Positions 45,313 through 57,408 of a stretch of 64,000 nt of DNA are shown piece by piece. Under the pieces are notes generated by a model that ran no database searches, was not told where the DNA came from, and saw nothing but the letters and a program-made list of their open reading frames with translations. A program made the position numbers and the translations under genes. Positions within the stretch are counted from its first letter, which is position 1. Each line of letters starts with the position of its first letter. The stretch is from Cristatella mucedo. Lineage: Eukaryota; Bryozoa; Phylactolaemata; Cristatellidae. Location of the stretch: assembly GCA_009760855.2 (NCBI GenBank), contig WPIO01000196.1, forward strand, positions 365,001 to 429,000, given 5' to 3'.

Positions 45313-46185
45313 TTGTCTACGGTATGGTCGATCTTTGGTGCTGAGGCGTCCCGTTAAATTCGGCATCCGTCGAGGAGGATTCCCTATCATCCGGTCCAGC
45401 GGAGTTGAAAGCCTGAAATTTGCCTGGGGCTTGGCTTAGGATAGGGGCGTAACGCGCCCCCCCCAACACTTTGCGGGGCACATTTAGAGTTAGCGCCGCC
45501 GCAGTGCCCGTTTAGAGGACAGCGGTTTTCCTTATCAATCGACCTCATTCAGTTTGTCTGTCCGTCCGTCGGTAGTGGGTGAACAGATAGACTGTCGCAG
45601 CCACCGGTTATGCAAGTCTTATTTAAAGCTTCGCTCACCTCGCCCTGCCGACGCCAGTTAGGCAACAAGTCAGGCGGCGAGGCGGCTCCGGCCATCGCTG
45701 ACGTCTCTCGTCTGATCGGGCGGCTGCGGCGGCGGCGGCGGCGCCGACGCCGGCGGTGGACAGATGCGAAGCAGCATGGGGCGGGGCGGGGGGACCTGCG
45801 CGGGCGTCCGTCCGTCAGCTGCCACCTCGTGAACGAGCCTTCTTTTCAGCGAGCGCTCGCTTGCTTTCAGGCAGACTTTCAGGCAGTTCGGGGCGAGATA
45901 AACTGAGATTGACTGGCTTGAGCGCTGAGCGAGCTCTGCACTGTGGCACACGCCCTCTCGAGTTGCGACGGTGGCACTGGCGCTGGCTGGCGCTGGCTGG
46001 CGCTGGCTGGCGCGGGCACTTGCAAACGCCGGCAAACGCCGCTGCAAAAGCCTCGCTCAACGGCTGCAGCGAAGCAGCGTTATCTAGCGCTCGAGGACCG
46101 AATCGAGCCGCACGGCAAGCTATGACAAGACACCAAGCGCTGCTACTGCGGCGGCACGACTCGAGGTACCGCCGGAGATGTATCT
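45313..46185. other. Partly CpG-rich patch, no gene recognised
   Basis: GGC triplets at 45728-45750, and (GCTGGCTGGC)-type repeats at 45975-46012. Open frames have no known domain. Confidence 0.35.
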
Positions 46186-46187
46186 CA

Positions 46188-46350
46188 CCCCTCTCTCTCC
46201 CCCTCTCTCTCCCCCTCTCTCTCCCCCTCTCTCTCCCCCTCTCTCTCTCTCCCCTCTCTCTCTCCCCTCTCTCTCCCCCTCTCTGTCTCTCTCTCTGTGT
46301 CTCTCTCTCCCCCCTCTATTCCTCTTCTCTCTCTGCCGACCCTATACTCT

Positions 46351-46410
<60 letters not shown>

Positions 46411-46412
46411 GT
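46188..46412 (+). repeat. (CT)n/(CCCCTCTCT)n microsatellite
   Basis: Begins as 9-12-bp CCCCTCTCTCT units and ends as pure (CT)n. Confidence 0.95.
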
Positions 46413-47025
46413 CTCTCTGTGTAGGTCTGTCTCCGCGTGTCTGTCTGTCTCCCTTTCTCTCACTCTTTCTCTGAAATGCACACTCAAACACAGCGAGCAC
46501 ATCCATCGTGTACGCGCAATCTACTATGTGAGTCTTAACGGCTACGATGCAGCGCTTTAAGCACACCTTCATTTCGGCCCCGGAAATATGTGCATTATCT
46601 CGTAACTCAGAGTGTTGGACTTTGTCCGCCTAGTGCAACGCACACGCGACGAGCTTTTGAAGTCGGCTCGTCACGCGCCGCTGCCGCTGCTGTGTCCTCT
46701 GACTCGAGACGAGGCAAATTTTCAATTGAGTACTAGGAGGGACGACACGGTGGTAGCCGAGGAGAGGTGGTGCGAGAGTACTGGGAAGGACCAAGGAGGT
46801 TGCATAGGAAGGCTTTCGCAAGCGAGTGAAGTGACTTGTAGGCCAGAGAGAAGCCCGTGCAGTCGATTTGATGATTTGCAGAGAGAGCCTGCGCAACTCA
46901 TGCACAATTGGTGAGATGTGGCAACCACGCCTTTGACGACAGACCAGAAGAGCTGCTGATTTTTGCTCCAGTTCAGGCTATTAAGGGCACATGCTAGGTG
47001 TCACGTATAAAGGAAATTGAAATAA
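46413..47025. other. No gene recognised
   Basis: Intergenic; open frames match nothing known. Confidence 0.35.
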
Positions 47026-47028
47026 TAA

Positions 47029-47105
47029 TAATCTTAATAGGTCATCGGTATTACTTCATAAGAGAACTTAATCTCTATCCAGGCGCTTTACAATTTTTTG
47101 AGAGA
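47029..47105 (-). mobile_element. Solo L2/SINE-A 3' tail
   Basis: AGAGAACTTAATCTCTATCC then AGGCGCTTTACA. Confidence 0.65.
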
Positions 47106-47280
47106 ATCGATGCCGAAAGTTCAGTTGAATGAACAGTATCAGGAAAGCAAACGCAAAACAGTATCTTGCTTAGCTAAATTCTAATATAAAATCCAATATA
47201 CTACGAGTAAAAGCTGCCTGTGGACTCGCTTTGCTGAGTTATAGTAAAACTTTTCATAGTATGGCCACGAAAGACGACGC

Positions 47281-47345
47281 TGCGCCATCTTGCTGCGTGA
47301 CGGAGGAGCGCCATCTTGCCGCGTGACGGAAGGACGAGCGGACTT
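47281..47345 (+). repeat. Duplicated GCCATCTTG(C)CGCGTGACGG motif
   Basis: Two units about 29 bp apart. A related, more decayed pair in the opposite orientation lies at 23598-23668. The core CAAGATGGCG on the - strand resembles a YY1 site. Confidence 0.6.
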
Positions 47346-48236
47346 TCACGATTTAATTAGTATAGATTCTCGAACGCCTTAAAGTCCATCGCAATTTTAA
47401 TACATTTTCGCAAAATCTCCTCGAAATAATTCCTTATCAAGAAATTATCAAACATTTTGCATTGAGCTTTAGCTATACTGTTTTAGATTCGCGATATCCC
47501 AAACGCGAACTAGTTTGTCGTTCATACTCTTGTCTAAGCAGGTCTTACTTGTGGAGATGCCCCTGCCCTAAAAGTATGGCCAAATTTGATATTGGACGCA
47601 TCGTGCTGTAACGCAACGACAAGTCGTCGTGTTACAGCACGGAAAAGATTGCTGGTATGCGTCGCGTCGCCGCGCGACAAAGGTGCTGGATGGACAAATC
47701 ACGAGAGTGAGGTCTTCCAGCGTTCAGGTGACACAAGGTTTCCTATTTCTGTTAGGTTAGTCTTATCATCGTCAAGCTTCAGAAAGTTAGTAGCTACAGG
47801 ATTTTCAAGCCGGACAAGTCATCCGTTCTGCTGATAAGCTTCTAAGTTGGCGGACGTTGAGTACCGTCAGAAACACTGGCTGGAGTGGCAGGAGAACAGG
47901 ATTCGCGTACGTTGCTCGATCCTATGTGGGTTGGCATTTCCTTCAAGATCAGGCGAAACGGAGCGCGTAGACTACCGTGTCCTTGACCTTGGCAGCGAGC
48001 AAGCTCCACAGGCGTGCGCATGCGCACGCGCAAACGACCTCAAATCCACGAGTTTGAACAGCTGGGCCGCTCTGTCAAAGTCAAAGTTCACTTCCGAATT
48101 AGCCCGCTGCCAGGTCTTTGCTCGGAGGCAAAATTCTCGGACTTCGCTTTGACAGAAGAAACGCTTGCTCGCACTTTATGAGCCGAGCTGTGAATTTAGG
48201 TCTTAGAATTTAGGCCATAGAAAAACTTTCTTCCTG
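47346..48236. other. No gene recognised
   Basis: Intergenic, mixed composition. Confidence 0.35.
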
Positions 48237-48244
48237 TAAAGAGC

Positions 48245-48279
<35 letters not shown>

Positions 48280-48402
48280 TCATTTGTATAGCGTCCCAAG
48301 AGAACTTAATCTCTATTCAGGCGCTTCACATATGCCTCGGGGCTCGAGCCCACGACCTCAGTCAGACCTTGGTCGGGGCGAGCACCTTAACCGCTAAGCC
48401 AA

Positions 48403-48437
<35 letters not shown>

Positions 48438-48443
48438 AGCATT
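48237..48443 (-). mobile_element. SINE-A with intact 11-bp target-site duplication
   Basis: TAAAGAGCATT at 48237-48247 and again at 48433-48443 flanks the insertion. Inside are (AT)n, the reverse hairpin tail (AGAGAACTTAATCTCTATTC, AGGCGCTTC), GGGGCTCGAGCCCACGACCT and CTTAACCGCTAAGCC. AT runs border both ends. Confidence 0.92.
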
Positions 48444-49015
48444 AAAGTTCACGGTTCCGGCTCTTCTGCTGCCGCCGCTGCTGCTTTATAGATAACTAGG
48501 CTGTTGCCAATAAGCCAGCATTTTACTTTTATTTTTAAACGAACTTTCACGCCAGATCTTCGGCCTCGAGCCTCGGCAAATCGTGAGGCTAGAATAGCAG
48601 TTTCGTCTGCACGCGTCGAATTAGCGCAGGCTTCACAGTCCCATCAAGAATTTTACTGATTGCTCGCAGTAAAGAAGATATTCACACGCGAAACTCACGC
48701 TACGTTTAAAGGTGGCAATTGCCCTGGCAAAACCCTGGGGTCGGGGCTGCGCACACCGACAGTGCCTTGCCTTCTTGTCAAATCGGATAATTGCCCGGGA
48801 CGAGGGAACATTAAAGGATATATCTTCTCGAGTTTTTCAATTCCAGATCCTTGTACGTAAAACCTGGAGTGAAGCACCAGCCGCTAAGCCCCTGAACTCG
48901 ACCTTCATTCACCTTCGACGGCGGTCGTGACGTCGTGACCGACGGCGATGCGTCAGCCTTGAGCTTCTTCGCTCTTTTTTCTAACTCACCCTCCTAAATT
49001 CTATAATTCTCCTAA
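48444..49015. other. No gene recognised
   Basis: 48450-48530 has a faint SINE-B-like 3' part (GGCTCTTCTGCTGCCGC). Otherwise nothing. Confidence 0.3.
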
Positions 49016-49017
49016 TA

Positions 49018-49115
49018 CAATATAATCGAGTGTAATCGAATATATAATATAATATAATCGAATATATAATATAGTATAATTGAATATAATCGAATGTAGA
49101 ATATAATATAATTGC
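49018..49115 (+). repeat. TATAATATAATCGAA-type AT-rich minisatellite
   Basis: Irregular units of TATAATCGAATATATAATA. Confidence 0.85.
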
Positions 49116-49493
49116 TAAGTGAATGGCGCTTTCGTTTGACAAAAAATTGCAAACCGCCAAAGACTGCTCACAGTCTGGGCTGTGCGAGAAAAGACGCCAG
49201 ATGTTCTTTCTATTTCTTTATTTAATATACCGCTACGCATTTGGTCTATTTGTTTACTCATTCTATTTATTTATATGTATTTTCTCCGGGAATAAATACC
49301 CCGAGCACGAATCGTCTCCATGTTCCTAGTCAACATGGCAGCATTGGAATAAAAGTAGTGATTTTTTGCCATACTATTGCTTAAAATACCAAGGTTTTGT
49401 ATCACTCTTCGATTGTTTCACACGTAAAAGAAGCCTTCAAAACGAGTCAACCGCGTGGTCGGAACAACGGGACACTGGGTCAGCTGGCTCTAC

Positions 49494-50342
49494 AAATAAT
49501 AATAATAATAATGCACTTGATAAAGCGTCTTCAGAGAACTCAATTTGTTTCTAGGCGCTTTATATTTGCTGCAAAGGGAAACGCTATTGAATGGTGAGTA
49601 AGATCGTGCTCGATAAACAACATGAATAACATGGTTAGGGCTAACATGCACAGGATAAGCATGCAAGTATGGTTAGTGGTAGCATGTGTCAATGTCAGCA
49701 CGCATAAGCACATGAAGGACGAATCACAGGGACCCGCTAAATGCTGTCCTAAACAGGAGTGTTTTTAAGTTCTTTTTAAATGTGGTCAAGTCAGGGGATG
49801 TTCTGACGCAATTCGGGAGGGAGTTCCAGGCTTTGGGAGCATACGAACTAAATACATGGTCTCCAAAGGATGTGAGGTTTGTAAGAGGTATTGGTTGACT
49901 GTTGGATTCCGAGAGGCGGGTGGTACAATGCTTGGGCTGGTGGGGGAGTAGATCTGAGAGATAGGCTGGAGCCAAAGAATGAAGTGACCTAAAAAATGAG
50001 CGACAAAACCTTGAAGTCAATCCGTTGCTTGACTGGTAGCCAGTGCAGGTCGGCGAGAAGTGGAGTAATGTGGCAACTGCGACGCTCACAACAGACAAGC
50101 CTAGCTGCAGAGTTTTGCACCAGCTGCAATCGCCTGATCGCACATGCTGGTAGGCCAGTAAGCAGTGAGTTGCAGAAGTCGAGACGGGATGTCACGAATG
50201 CATGGACCAACTTGGACGTGGTATCCTTATCTAAAAAAAAGCCCGAGTTTTAGCAATGCTATGCAGCTGAAAGTAGGCAGACTTGACTGTGGAGCTGATA
50301 TGGTCGTCTAACGAAAGGTCACTTTGGAACATGACACCTACT
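49494..50342 (-). mobile_element. L2 3' fragment
   Basis: (ATT)n, reverse tail, 3' UTR and C-terminal ORF2 with small indels (for example AAAAAA near 49993 and 50236). Confidence 0.88.
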
Positions 50343-52565
50343 TTATAGGGGTAGCAACTACTCAAGTCTGGTGGAGAACATACGAGTATCATGCAAAAGT
50401 ATGCTCATAAGTCACTTTTTGGAACACTGCAGAGTTAGAAGGCGAAGCGATTCGAGCCTTCAAGCTTATTGTTCTTTTATCAACCAGCGCTGGGTACGCA
50501 CAGTCGCGCTTCTCCACGCCTACAAGTCATGCACTTGATTATAGCCACGTTTATATCAAGGACTTGGCCACTAAAAAGCCTTAGTAACTTTTACGACTCT
50601 TTCACGTAAAGTCCGCGTGGCCAGATAACGGTTGCTAAACAACAGAGCACCGTCAGAAGCGTTCGTGCCGAACGCCGCGTTTCGCACGGCTTGCTACAAC
50701 GAGTCCATTATGTTTCCAGCTACTCTCGATTTCCGGCAAGGTTGTTAGGTCGGCTGCTGTAAGTGGCACTGTCTGTGCAGGCTGTCGGTGGAACACGAAA
50801 TAGCATTCACAAACAGTCCTTTGGTTCGCGTCTGTTTTTCCGCGGCGACATTTCGCCTTAAACCTAGGGTCGAGCTTTCGCGTGCCTTAACGCAAGATTC
50901 CAACCGCACAGCGAAGTGAATGTACGTAGGGTGTGCTGTTTGTATGTTGGTCGTACTTAGTAATGCCAAAACGTGTTGCTGCGAAAAGTGCTCAATATAA
51001 GCCTGGAATAATTTCTGTGTTGATGTAAGAAGAAGCGTCTCGTAGCTATTTGGCTCATCCCGGACTGTAACGCATTGAAGATAGCGGATGTCGACCTTTT
51101 TCGCCGCCGCGCTAGGATATGTACGCCGCAGTTGCTACAAGGCGCCTGCGCATCTAGTGAATAACCAGTGTTGGAAATGTAACATTCCAATCGTCATAAA
51201 AAGCCAGATGCGGTATTTACAGGTCACCTCTGAAGTCGTGTGAAATAAGGCAGTTTCTTGAATGAAGTGAGGAATGAAAGATGGCATGCTAAATCAGCCA
51301 GGTTATGACAGTTGCCAAAGATGATTACCGATTTCTGAGTAGAGTCTTTAGAAGCCGGATGCTTATTAACCTATAGCTTAGATATTATAGAAAGGTGATC
51401 TGAAGGGATGATGAGTAAGTAGTCAGTTAGTTGTACATCATACCTCACACCCTGGTCGCCCCTTATGGAGCTAGCCTCTTCCTCCGTGAAATAAAGAACT
51501 GTACGTTAAGAGCAAAGAGAGCTTTTATTAATGTAGGGGCGTTCTTGATTGCTATCGTTCTCAGCTGTGCTCGGCATGCACCTGCGTGCACTGGTCCCGG
51601 CTTCTACTACTCGTTACCCTTGCTTTAAGGAGCTATTTCTTCAGTATTGGTCACGCAAATGTTGGCACTACCATCGTTAGGCTGTGTTTGCAGTGAATAT
51701 AGTAGTAGTTACGGAATGACTAAATGCGTTTCTGAAAATAACGGCCGTCAATTACGCACCGTTCACGCTTGCTTGCTTTCGCCAGAACAAGGGTCCAGCT
51801 TCTAAGATTCAATTCAAGCATTCGCAGATCGATGCTTCGCAAGCCTGCTTTACTAATATGCTACTAGTAGAAATGTTACTAATAGCAAAACACCACTGCG
51901 TGTCTGGAGATCTAACCATGCTAGCCGCTGAATGACCCTGTACCTGCGACCGTTGTGAATGTCATCTCCTGACTATCGGACAGTGCTCGAGCAACTGTTT
52001 CTTTGCCCGTATGAAATGTACATGAGCATCACCATACTGGGTTCTTACTGCACTGTTGGATACTGTGTGTTCTGGTTTTTCTTTCTTCTGTAATGACGAA
52101 GGAATGACGAGTAAGTAGTGAGTAAGGACGAATGAGCATTGGTAATCGGATTCAGTCACAAAGTCGTTCATTGTTTTCGAAACGCCGTGTAGACATTTTG
52201 ATCGCTGTCTAGTCTGGCGGATGTCGTGCTTTCCAGTTGCAGGCTTGCTGTCTTGATGCCTTGAATTTGATGCCTTGACGTTTCACACGCCCCGTTTCGA
52301 TCACAGCAGTTAAAGCCCAGCAAAGGCAGCGGAGTTGTAAAGGTTGTTCGTTAAAGGTTCCATCCCGACAGGCACATTTCCCAAAGGTAAGAGTAACAGG
52401 AACGGTACCCAGTGGCCATTCCTCTCCGAGGCGACCAATCTGCAACGACTCCCTAGTGGCCTTCCTTCCTAGTCCTCCTTCCTAGTCCTGCTTCCTAGTC
52501 CTCCTAATGACCCTCTCCACCTTACTCCCTAGTGACCCTCTCGTCCTTTTTTCTGCATGTAAGCA
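50343..52565. other. No gene recognised
   Basis: About 2.2 kb of intergenic DNA with neither long open frames nor recognised repeats. CTTCCTAGTCCTCC-type short repeats begin at 52460. Confidence 0.4.
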
Positions 52566-52569
52566 GCAG

Positions 52570-53645
52570 CAGCTGGTGATGAATATGGCTGCAAAGCTAG
52601 TTTACAAATCCTAGAGATTTGACCCTTTGTCTCCTTGGCTGAAAGAGCTTAGATGGCTGCCGGTTGATCAAATGATACAGAGTAAAGTTCTTATGCTTAC
52701 CCTCAAGGCCCACCATGGCTGGGCTCCTTCATGCCTAGTAATAGTTATAACAATATTGTTACATTGCCCTCACAGAACTCAAAAATCTCTTTCTAGGCAC
52801 TTTACATTAGCTGTAAAGAAAGCATGACCGAATGGTTAGTGGTAGCTCAATGCTTAATGACAACAAGCCTAACATGGCTAAAGGTGGCATGCACAGCTTC
52901 AGCATGCAAATATGGTTAGTGGCAGCATGCATAGTGTCAGCACACGTAAGGACACAAAGGACGAATCACATAGACCCTCAACATGCCGTGATAAATAGGT
53001 ACATTTTAGTTTCTTTTTAAATGTGGTCAAGTTAAGCGATGTCGTGACGGAAGTCGCGAGTGAGTTCCAGGCTTTGGGAGCATACGAACTAAAGGCACGG
53101 CCTCCAAAGGATTTGTGGTTCGTACGAGGTATAGGTAAGCGATTACATTTCAAAAAACGGGTGGTACGATGGTTAGCCTGGTGGGGGGAGTAAATCTGAT
53201 AGGTAGGCTGGAGCAAGAAATGAAGGAACCTAACCTAACTGAATTGCTGATCCAGTTTCAGCCTCCTTGTGCTCTTATGTTCTGTATGGGCAGTAAAGTA
53301 GTTGTCCCATTCCTCCGTTGGCGACAGAAGCTTTTGCTTTGCAGCTCCTAGATTGTGGAACTCACTTTCACGATTCTCACGAGACGACATATACTCTCTT
53401 GCTGCCGACTGTGGCGCATTCTTTTCCAGCCGTTCTGAGCTGCTACTTCCGTGCTGCATCAACTACATCAACTGCATCACTTCTGACTCTGCCACGCTTA
53501 TCACTCTCTCTTTGTTGCGTGAGACGTAGACTACTGGCTACCGAATGCGTACCGAAAGCCGCTTAGGCTTTGAGTGAGCTATACAAAGCTCTCCTGCGTA
53601 TTACCCATGTAGTCTTCGTAGAGTTGCATAGATAGCATACACAGC
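52570..53645 (+). mobile_element. LINE-B 3' half, split by an L2 insertion
   Basis: 52625-52745 encodes L-R-W-L-P-V-D-Q...K-V-L-M-L-T-L-K-A-H-H-G-W-A-P-S, the CR1/L2-type C-terminal thumb region. 53233-53645 continues with a Q-P-P-x-A-L block, R-S-F-C-F-A-A-P-R-L-W-N-S-L and the LINE-B 3' UTR. The L2 copy lies between. Confidence 0.72.
52748..53232 (-). mobile_element. L2 3' fragment nested in LINE-B
   Basis: Reverse tail (CTCTTTCTAGGCACTTTACA), UTR and C-terminal ORF2 remnant with several breaks, more decayed than the copies at 44 and 49 kb. Confidence 0.85.
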
Positions 53646-54234
53646 AGTTTCTGCTGTGGCCTGGAAACCCATTTACCACGTTAGTTTGTTAAATAACTGC
53701 ACCGAAAGACTATTGTGAGCAACGAGACGTGCGCTGATTGGTTATCCCATTGGATTGGTTCTAGCTCCTCTCTAGAATGTGAACCACATTGCTATTGGGT
53801 AAGAGGCCGTTGGCACCCTGTGCTGCTACTGCTGCAGCTGCTGCCAGAACCACCAGGTAGTTGAGAGAATGAATCACGCGGTCATCCAAGGCTGCACTCC
53901 TGATATCTGATCTTGCCTTGTTTGTGACACCTGTATTTGCTTTGACCCTCAGTGATATCATACACCCGGAGTGAAGCTTAATGGCCTGAGATCTAGACGT
54001 CCAGGCCGTCCAATGAATGTTGCTTTTGCAGTTAGTGCTGCACAGTCTGATGCTGCTGCTGCTGTTGTGGCAGCCGTTGCTGTTGCTGTTTTCCACTGTT
54101 GCCACTCTTGCTGCAACTCCTCTACAGCTGCTTGGCACTGCATAGGATAGCTCAACTCACTCACTCACGGCCTCCAGAGTGCGTGAGAGCTCTCCTTCCT
54201 ACGCTTTGCCTTCCTTCCCTTTCTTTTCCCTTGA
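53646..54234. other. No gene recognised
   Basis: CTG-rich short repeats at 53820-53845 and 54050-54075. Confidence 0.35.
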
Positions 54235-54408
54235 GCCGCGATGGCCCGCACTAGGCAAGGCGGTTGCTTTCACGACCTCGGTCCCGAGGTCGTGGGTTCG
54301 ATTCCTGCGGTGGGCGATTCTTTATCGCCACTGCAAGCGGCGGTGATAGCCGTAAAGGCTCTTTTGTTGCTATACAAAAAGAGGCTGTTTAATCAGCTAG
54401 GACTTTTT
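54235..54408 (+). mobile_element. SINE-B, full-length reference copy
   Basis: Head GAGCCGCGATGGCCCGCACT; perfect hairpin CACGACCTCG-GTCC-CGAGGTCGTG (54271-54294); B box GGTTCGATTCC; core TTTATCGCCACTGCAAGCGG; tail AGAGGCTGTTTAATCAGCTA then a T-rich end. Confidence 0.88.
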
Positions 54409-55770
54409 TACCGAATGCGTACCGAAAGTACCGATAGATTTGAAGTTACACGTAAGTGGTACAAGCCAACGACGAGCGACTTAGAAGAGCCTATGGTACG
54501 ACAGGAGGTCTGCAATGCAATTAATACTTAATTGATCGGTAAGATGCTTGAACTCCTTTAGGATCATAGTCTTGCTGCAGGCAGTGCTTCCTGTATTTCC
54601 TGCTGAAAGTGGGTGAAAGCATCTGAAATGTCACAATTCGGGCCTGCTTAGACGAAGATGCTGGAGCCAGACAAAGCAGTTGTGACATTCGTCTAGGATT
54701 TGCTAACTCACCACTCTCGTGTCTTCCTGCCTGTGCACTAAAACGCCTATAGTTGGCACAGTTTTCGACAGAGAGACTAGTCTCTTATAAACGTTGCAAC
54801 TGTCACATCGCATCACTTCCCACCGACGTGCACTGGCAATTAAAATTGTCAAGCATCGGAACGAGCAAGGCCCTGTCACTCATTTTTAGGCTCCTTCATT
54901 CTGCTGCTGTGGCCTGCCTATCCGAAATACTTCCTCAGCATGCTTTGCATCGTACCATCTGTTCTTCTGACTCAAGTCGTATAGCTGTGCCTCGAATCAA
55001 CCTCAAATCCTTTGGAGACCGTGCTTTGAGTTTGTATGCTCCCAAAGCCTGGAGCTCGCTACCGATTGTCGTCACGACATCCTCTGACGTTACGACACTG
55101 AAAAAAAGAAGCTAAAACCTACATGCTCCTCATAGTATTTGCTCCATCCGTATTAATTGTCCAAGTGTGCTTATGTACATGGTGTATGCTGTCAGTATGC
55201 ATTTTTTACTAACCAATTGACATGGTTCCTATCTAGCATATGCCAAGACTTTCTGAAATTGAACGGTGATGGAACCAACTGATTAGTTAGGTGAAAACCA
55301 AGTATTACTGGGAAACTGGAAAGCCTGACATTCGGCTTCCAGCATATCTCCTGTAGCCTCTGGATCCAGGATCATCCAGGATCTGGATGTCGGTCTTCCG
55401 AAATGTGGCACCCAGTGGCTGCACTGGGTGCCCATCAAGCAGCCCATCGACTCAAGGTTTTGTCACTCACCTTTAGGTCCATCCATTATCTTGCTCCGGC
55501 TTACCAATCTGAATTAATTGCATTGCAGACCTCCTGTCGTACCATAGGCTCTTCTAAGTCGCTTGTCGCTTGCTTGTACCACTTACGTGTAACTTCAAAT
55601 CTATCGGTACTTTCGGTACGCATTCGGTAAAAAAAAAGTCCTAGCTGATTAAACAGCCTCTTTTTGTATAGCAACAGAAGAACCTTTACGGCCGTGACGA
55701 CTGCTTGCAGTGGCGATAAAGGATCGCCCACCGCAGGAATCGAACCCACGACCTCGGGACCTCGGTCGTG
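54271..55770. repeat. Inverted repeat: ~260-bp arms, ~980-bp spacer
   Basis: The left arm 54271-54535 is the reverse complement of the right arm 55513-55770 with few mismatches. Each arm joins SINE-B to a short LINE-B piece (ACCGAATGCGTACCGAAAG) and then to an L2 C-terminal piece. The spacer holds a diverged + strand L2 fragment. Confidence 0.88.
54600..55600 (+). mobile_element. Diverged L2 3' fragments
   Basis: 54720-55250 shows H-W-type and P-K-A-W-S-S-L-P motifs of the L2 C terminus and a decayed UTR. 55395-55600 restarts with K-V-L-S-L-T-F-R-S-I-H and ends in the inverted-repeat arm. Confidence 0.65.
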
Positions 55771-55771
55771 A
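55630..55771 (-). mobile_element. SINE-B, 5'-truncated, with 8-bp target-site duplication
   Basis: ATTCGGTA at 55622-55629 and 55772-55779 flanks the copy. It is inserted in a - strand LINE-B 3' end (55600-55890). Confidence 0.82.
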
Positions 55772-55890
55772 ATTCGGTAGCCAACAGACTTCGTCTCATG
55801 CAACAAAGAGATAGTGGGAAGCATAGCAGAGTCAGGAGAGCAGTTGAGGTAGTGAGCAGCATGGAAGTAGCAGCTCAGGACTGCTGAAAA
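55772..55890 (-). mobile_element. LINE-B 3' fragment
   Basis: AGACTTCGTCTCATGCAACA, GAGCAGTTGAGGTAGTGAGC and TGGAAGTAGCAGCTCAGGAC match LINE-B. Confidence 0.7.
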
Positions 55891-55894
55891 TTAT

Positions 55895-56182
<288 letters not shown>

Positions 56183-56839
56183 CACCTTCGGTTTGCTAAT
56201 GTGCAAGAATTACTCTGCCTGCAGGTTCACTTCACGTCCAGCAGCAGGCAAGATTATTTAGCAAAGCAAAATTAAAAATACTAACACAAATGTTGGTTTT
56301 ATTGGCGTGATCTACATTGAGTGACTGAATGTCATGTCATAGTCACGACGTACGCCACTTACCTTTTTCAGTCTGGCAAAACTGAGGCGGCAAAAGATTC
56401 TGGTAGAATCTTCTATGGAGTACTGTTGTGTGGGACCGACAGAATGGAGCCAGTGTGCAGGTCTAGGTTGGCTTATCAGTTGACTCTCGGCCTTGATATG
56501 CTTACGTCAGCCGGCATTCCACCAGCTGTCCAGATCGCGATTCGCCTGGTAGGCCTGCTAGGTGTCCACTCCCATTGCTCGTATGCCTAGGAAGGCTTCT
56601 TCCTCCGCTTTTTTCCGGATTGTTTATTGTTGCCACCTGCTGCTTGCTAGCTGCTGGCATTCCCTTCCCCTGCTGGTACCATCAGCCACCACTCCTTGAT
56701 CCGAGTGCAGTCTGGTGAGTGGCAGGGGCCCTCTGCTAGAGCTTGGCCACTTGCCAGCAGCCGCTGCTGCCAGTTGCTGTAACAGTGTTGCAATCTTGCT
56801 CGAGCATTTGGGGCGTGGCTGCTCGTTCCTCTAGGCCTG
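56183..56839. other. Upstream region of JKAMP, no coding exon recognised
   Basis: Presumed promoter/5' UTR. A TCCTCTAG just before the JKAMP ATG could be an acceptor of a 5' UTR intron. Confidence 0.35.
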
Positions 56840-57254
56840 ATGTCCTGTCCTGGAAAGTACTGCGGCGTCGTCGTGCCGGCCAACGGCAGCATCCCGGCCG
56901 TTTGCAGGGTAAGCAGGCACAGAATAAGGCAGAGCATCGAGACTGGACTCGACTGCTTGCTACAGCAGACTGCAGAAAGTGTATCCATTCGATGTTTACA
57001 TGAATGTACACATTAATTATTTGTGGCCATTCACTCTGCGGTCATAGCCACTCTGGCCGGAGCAAGTTACTAAACTTTTCTACCGTGGCCCAACTTGAGA
57101 GCAAATAGAGGAAACGAGCACCTTGGTGGGTAGGGGAGAGCAGCACTTGAGAAGCAAGATGAGGAAGAGAGGGGAGCAAGCAAGGGGAGAGGGAGAGAGT
57201 ACAAAAGAGATGGGAGAAAAAGAGAGAGAGAGACAAAGACAGAGCAAGACAGAC

Positions 57255-57287
<33 letters not shown>

Positions 57288-57365
57288 GAGAGAGAGAGAG
57301 AGAGCAGAGACAGAGAGAGACAGAGACAGAGACAGACAGACAGAGAGAGAGACAGACAGACAGAC

Positions 57366-57408
<43 letters not shown>

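Noticed and set aside
54241-54531. Conserved 96-codon frame also found inverted at 55.5-55.8 kb
   Set aside because: The similarity is explained by the inverted SINE/LINE duplication, not by protein selection.
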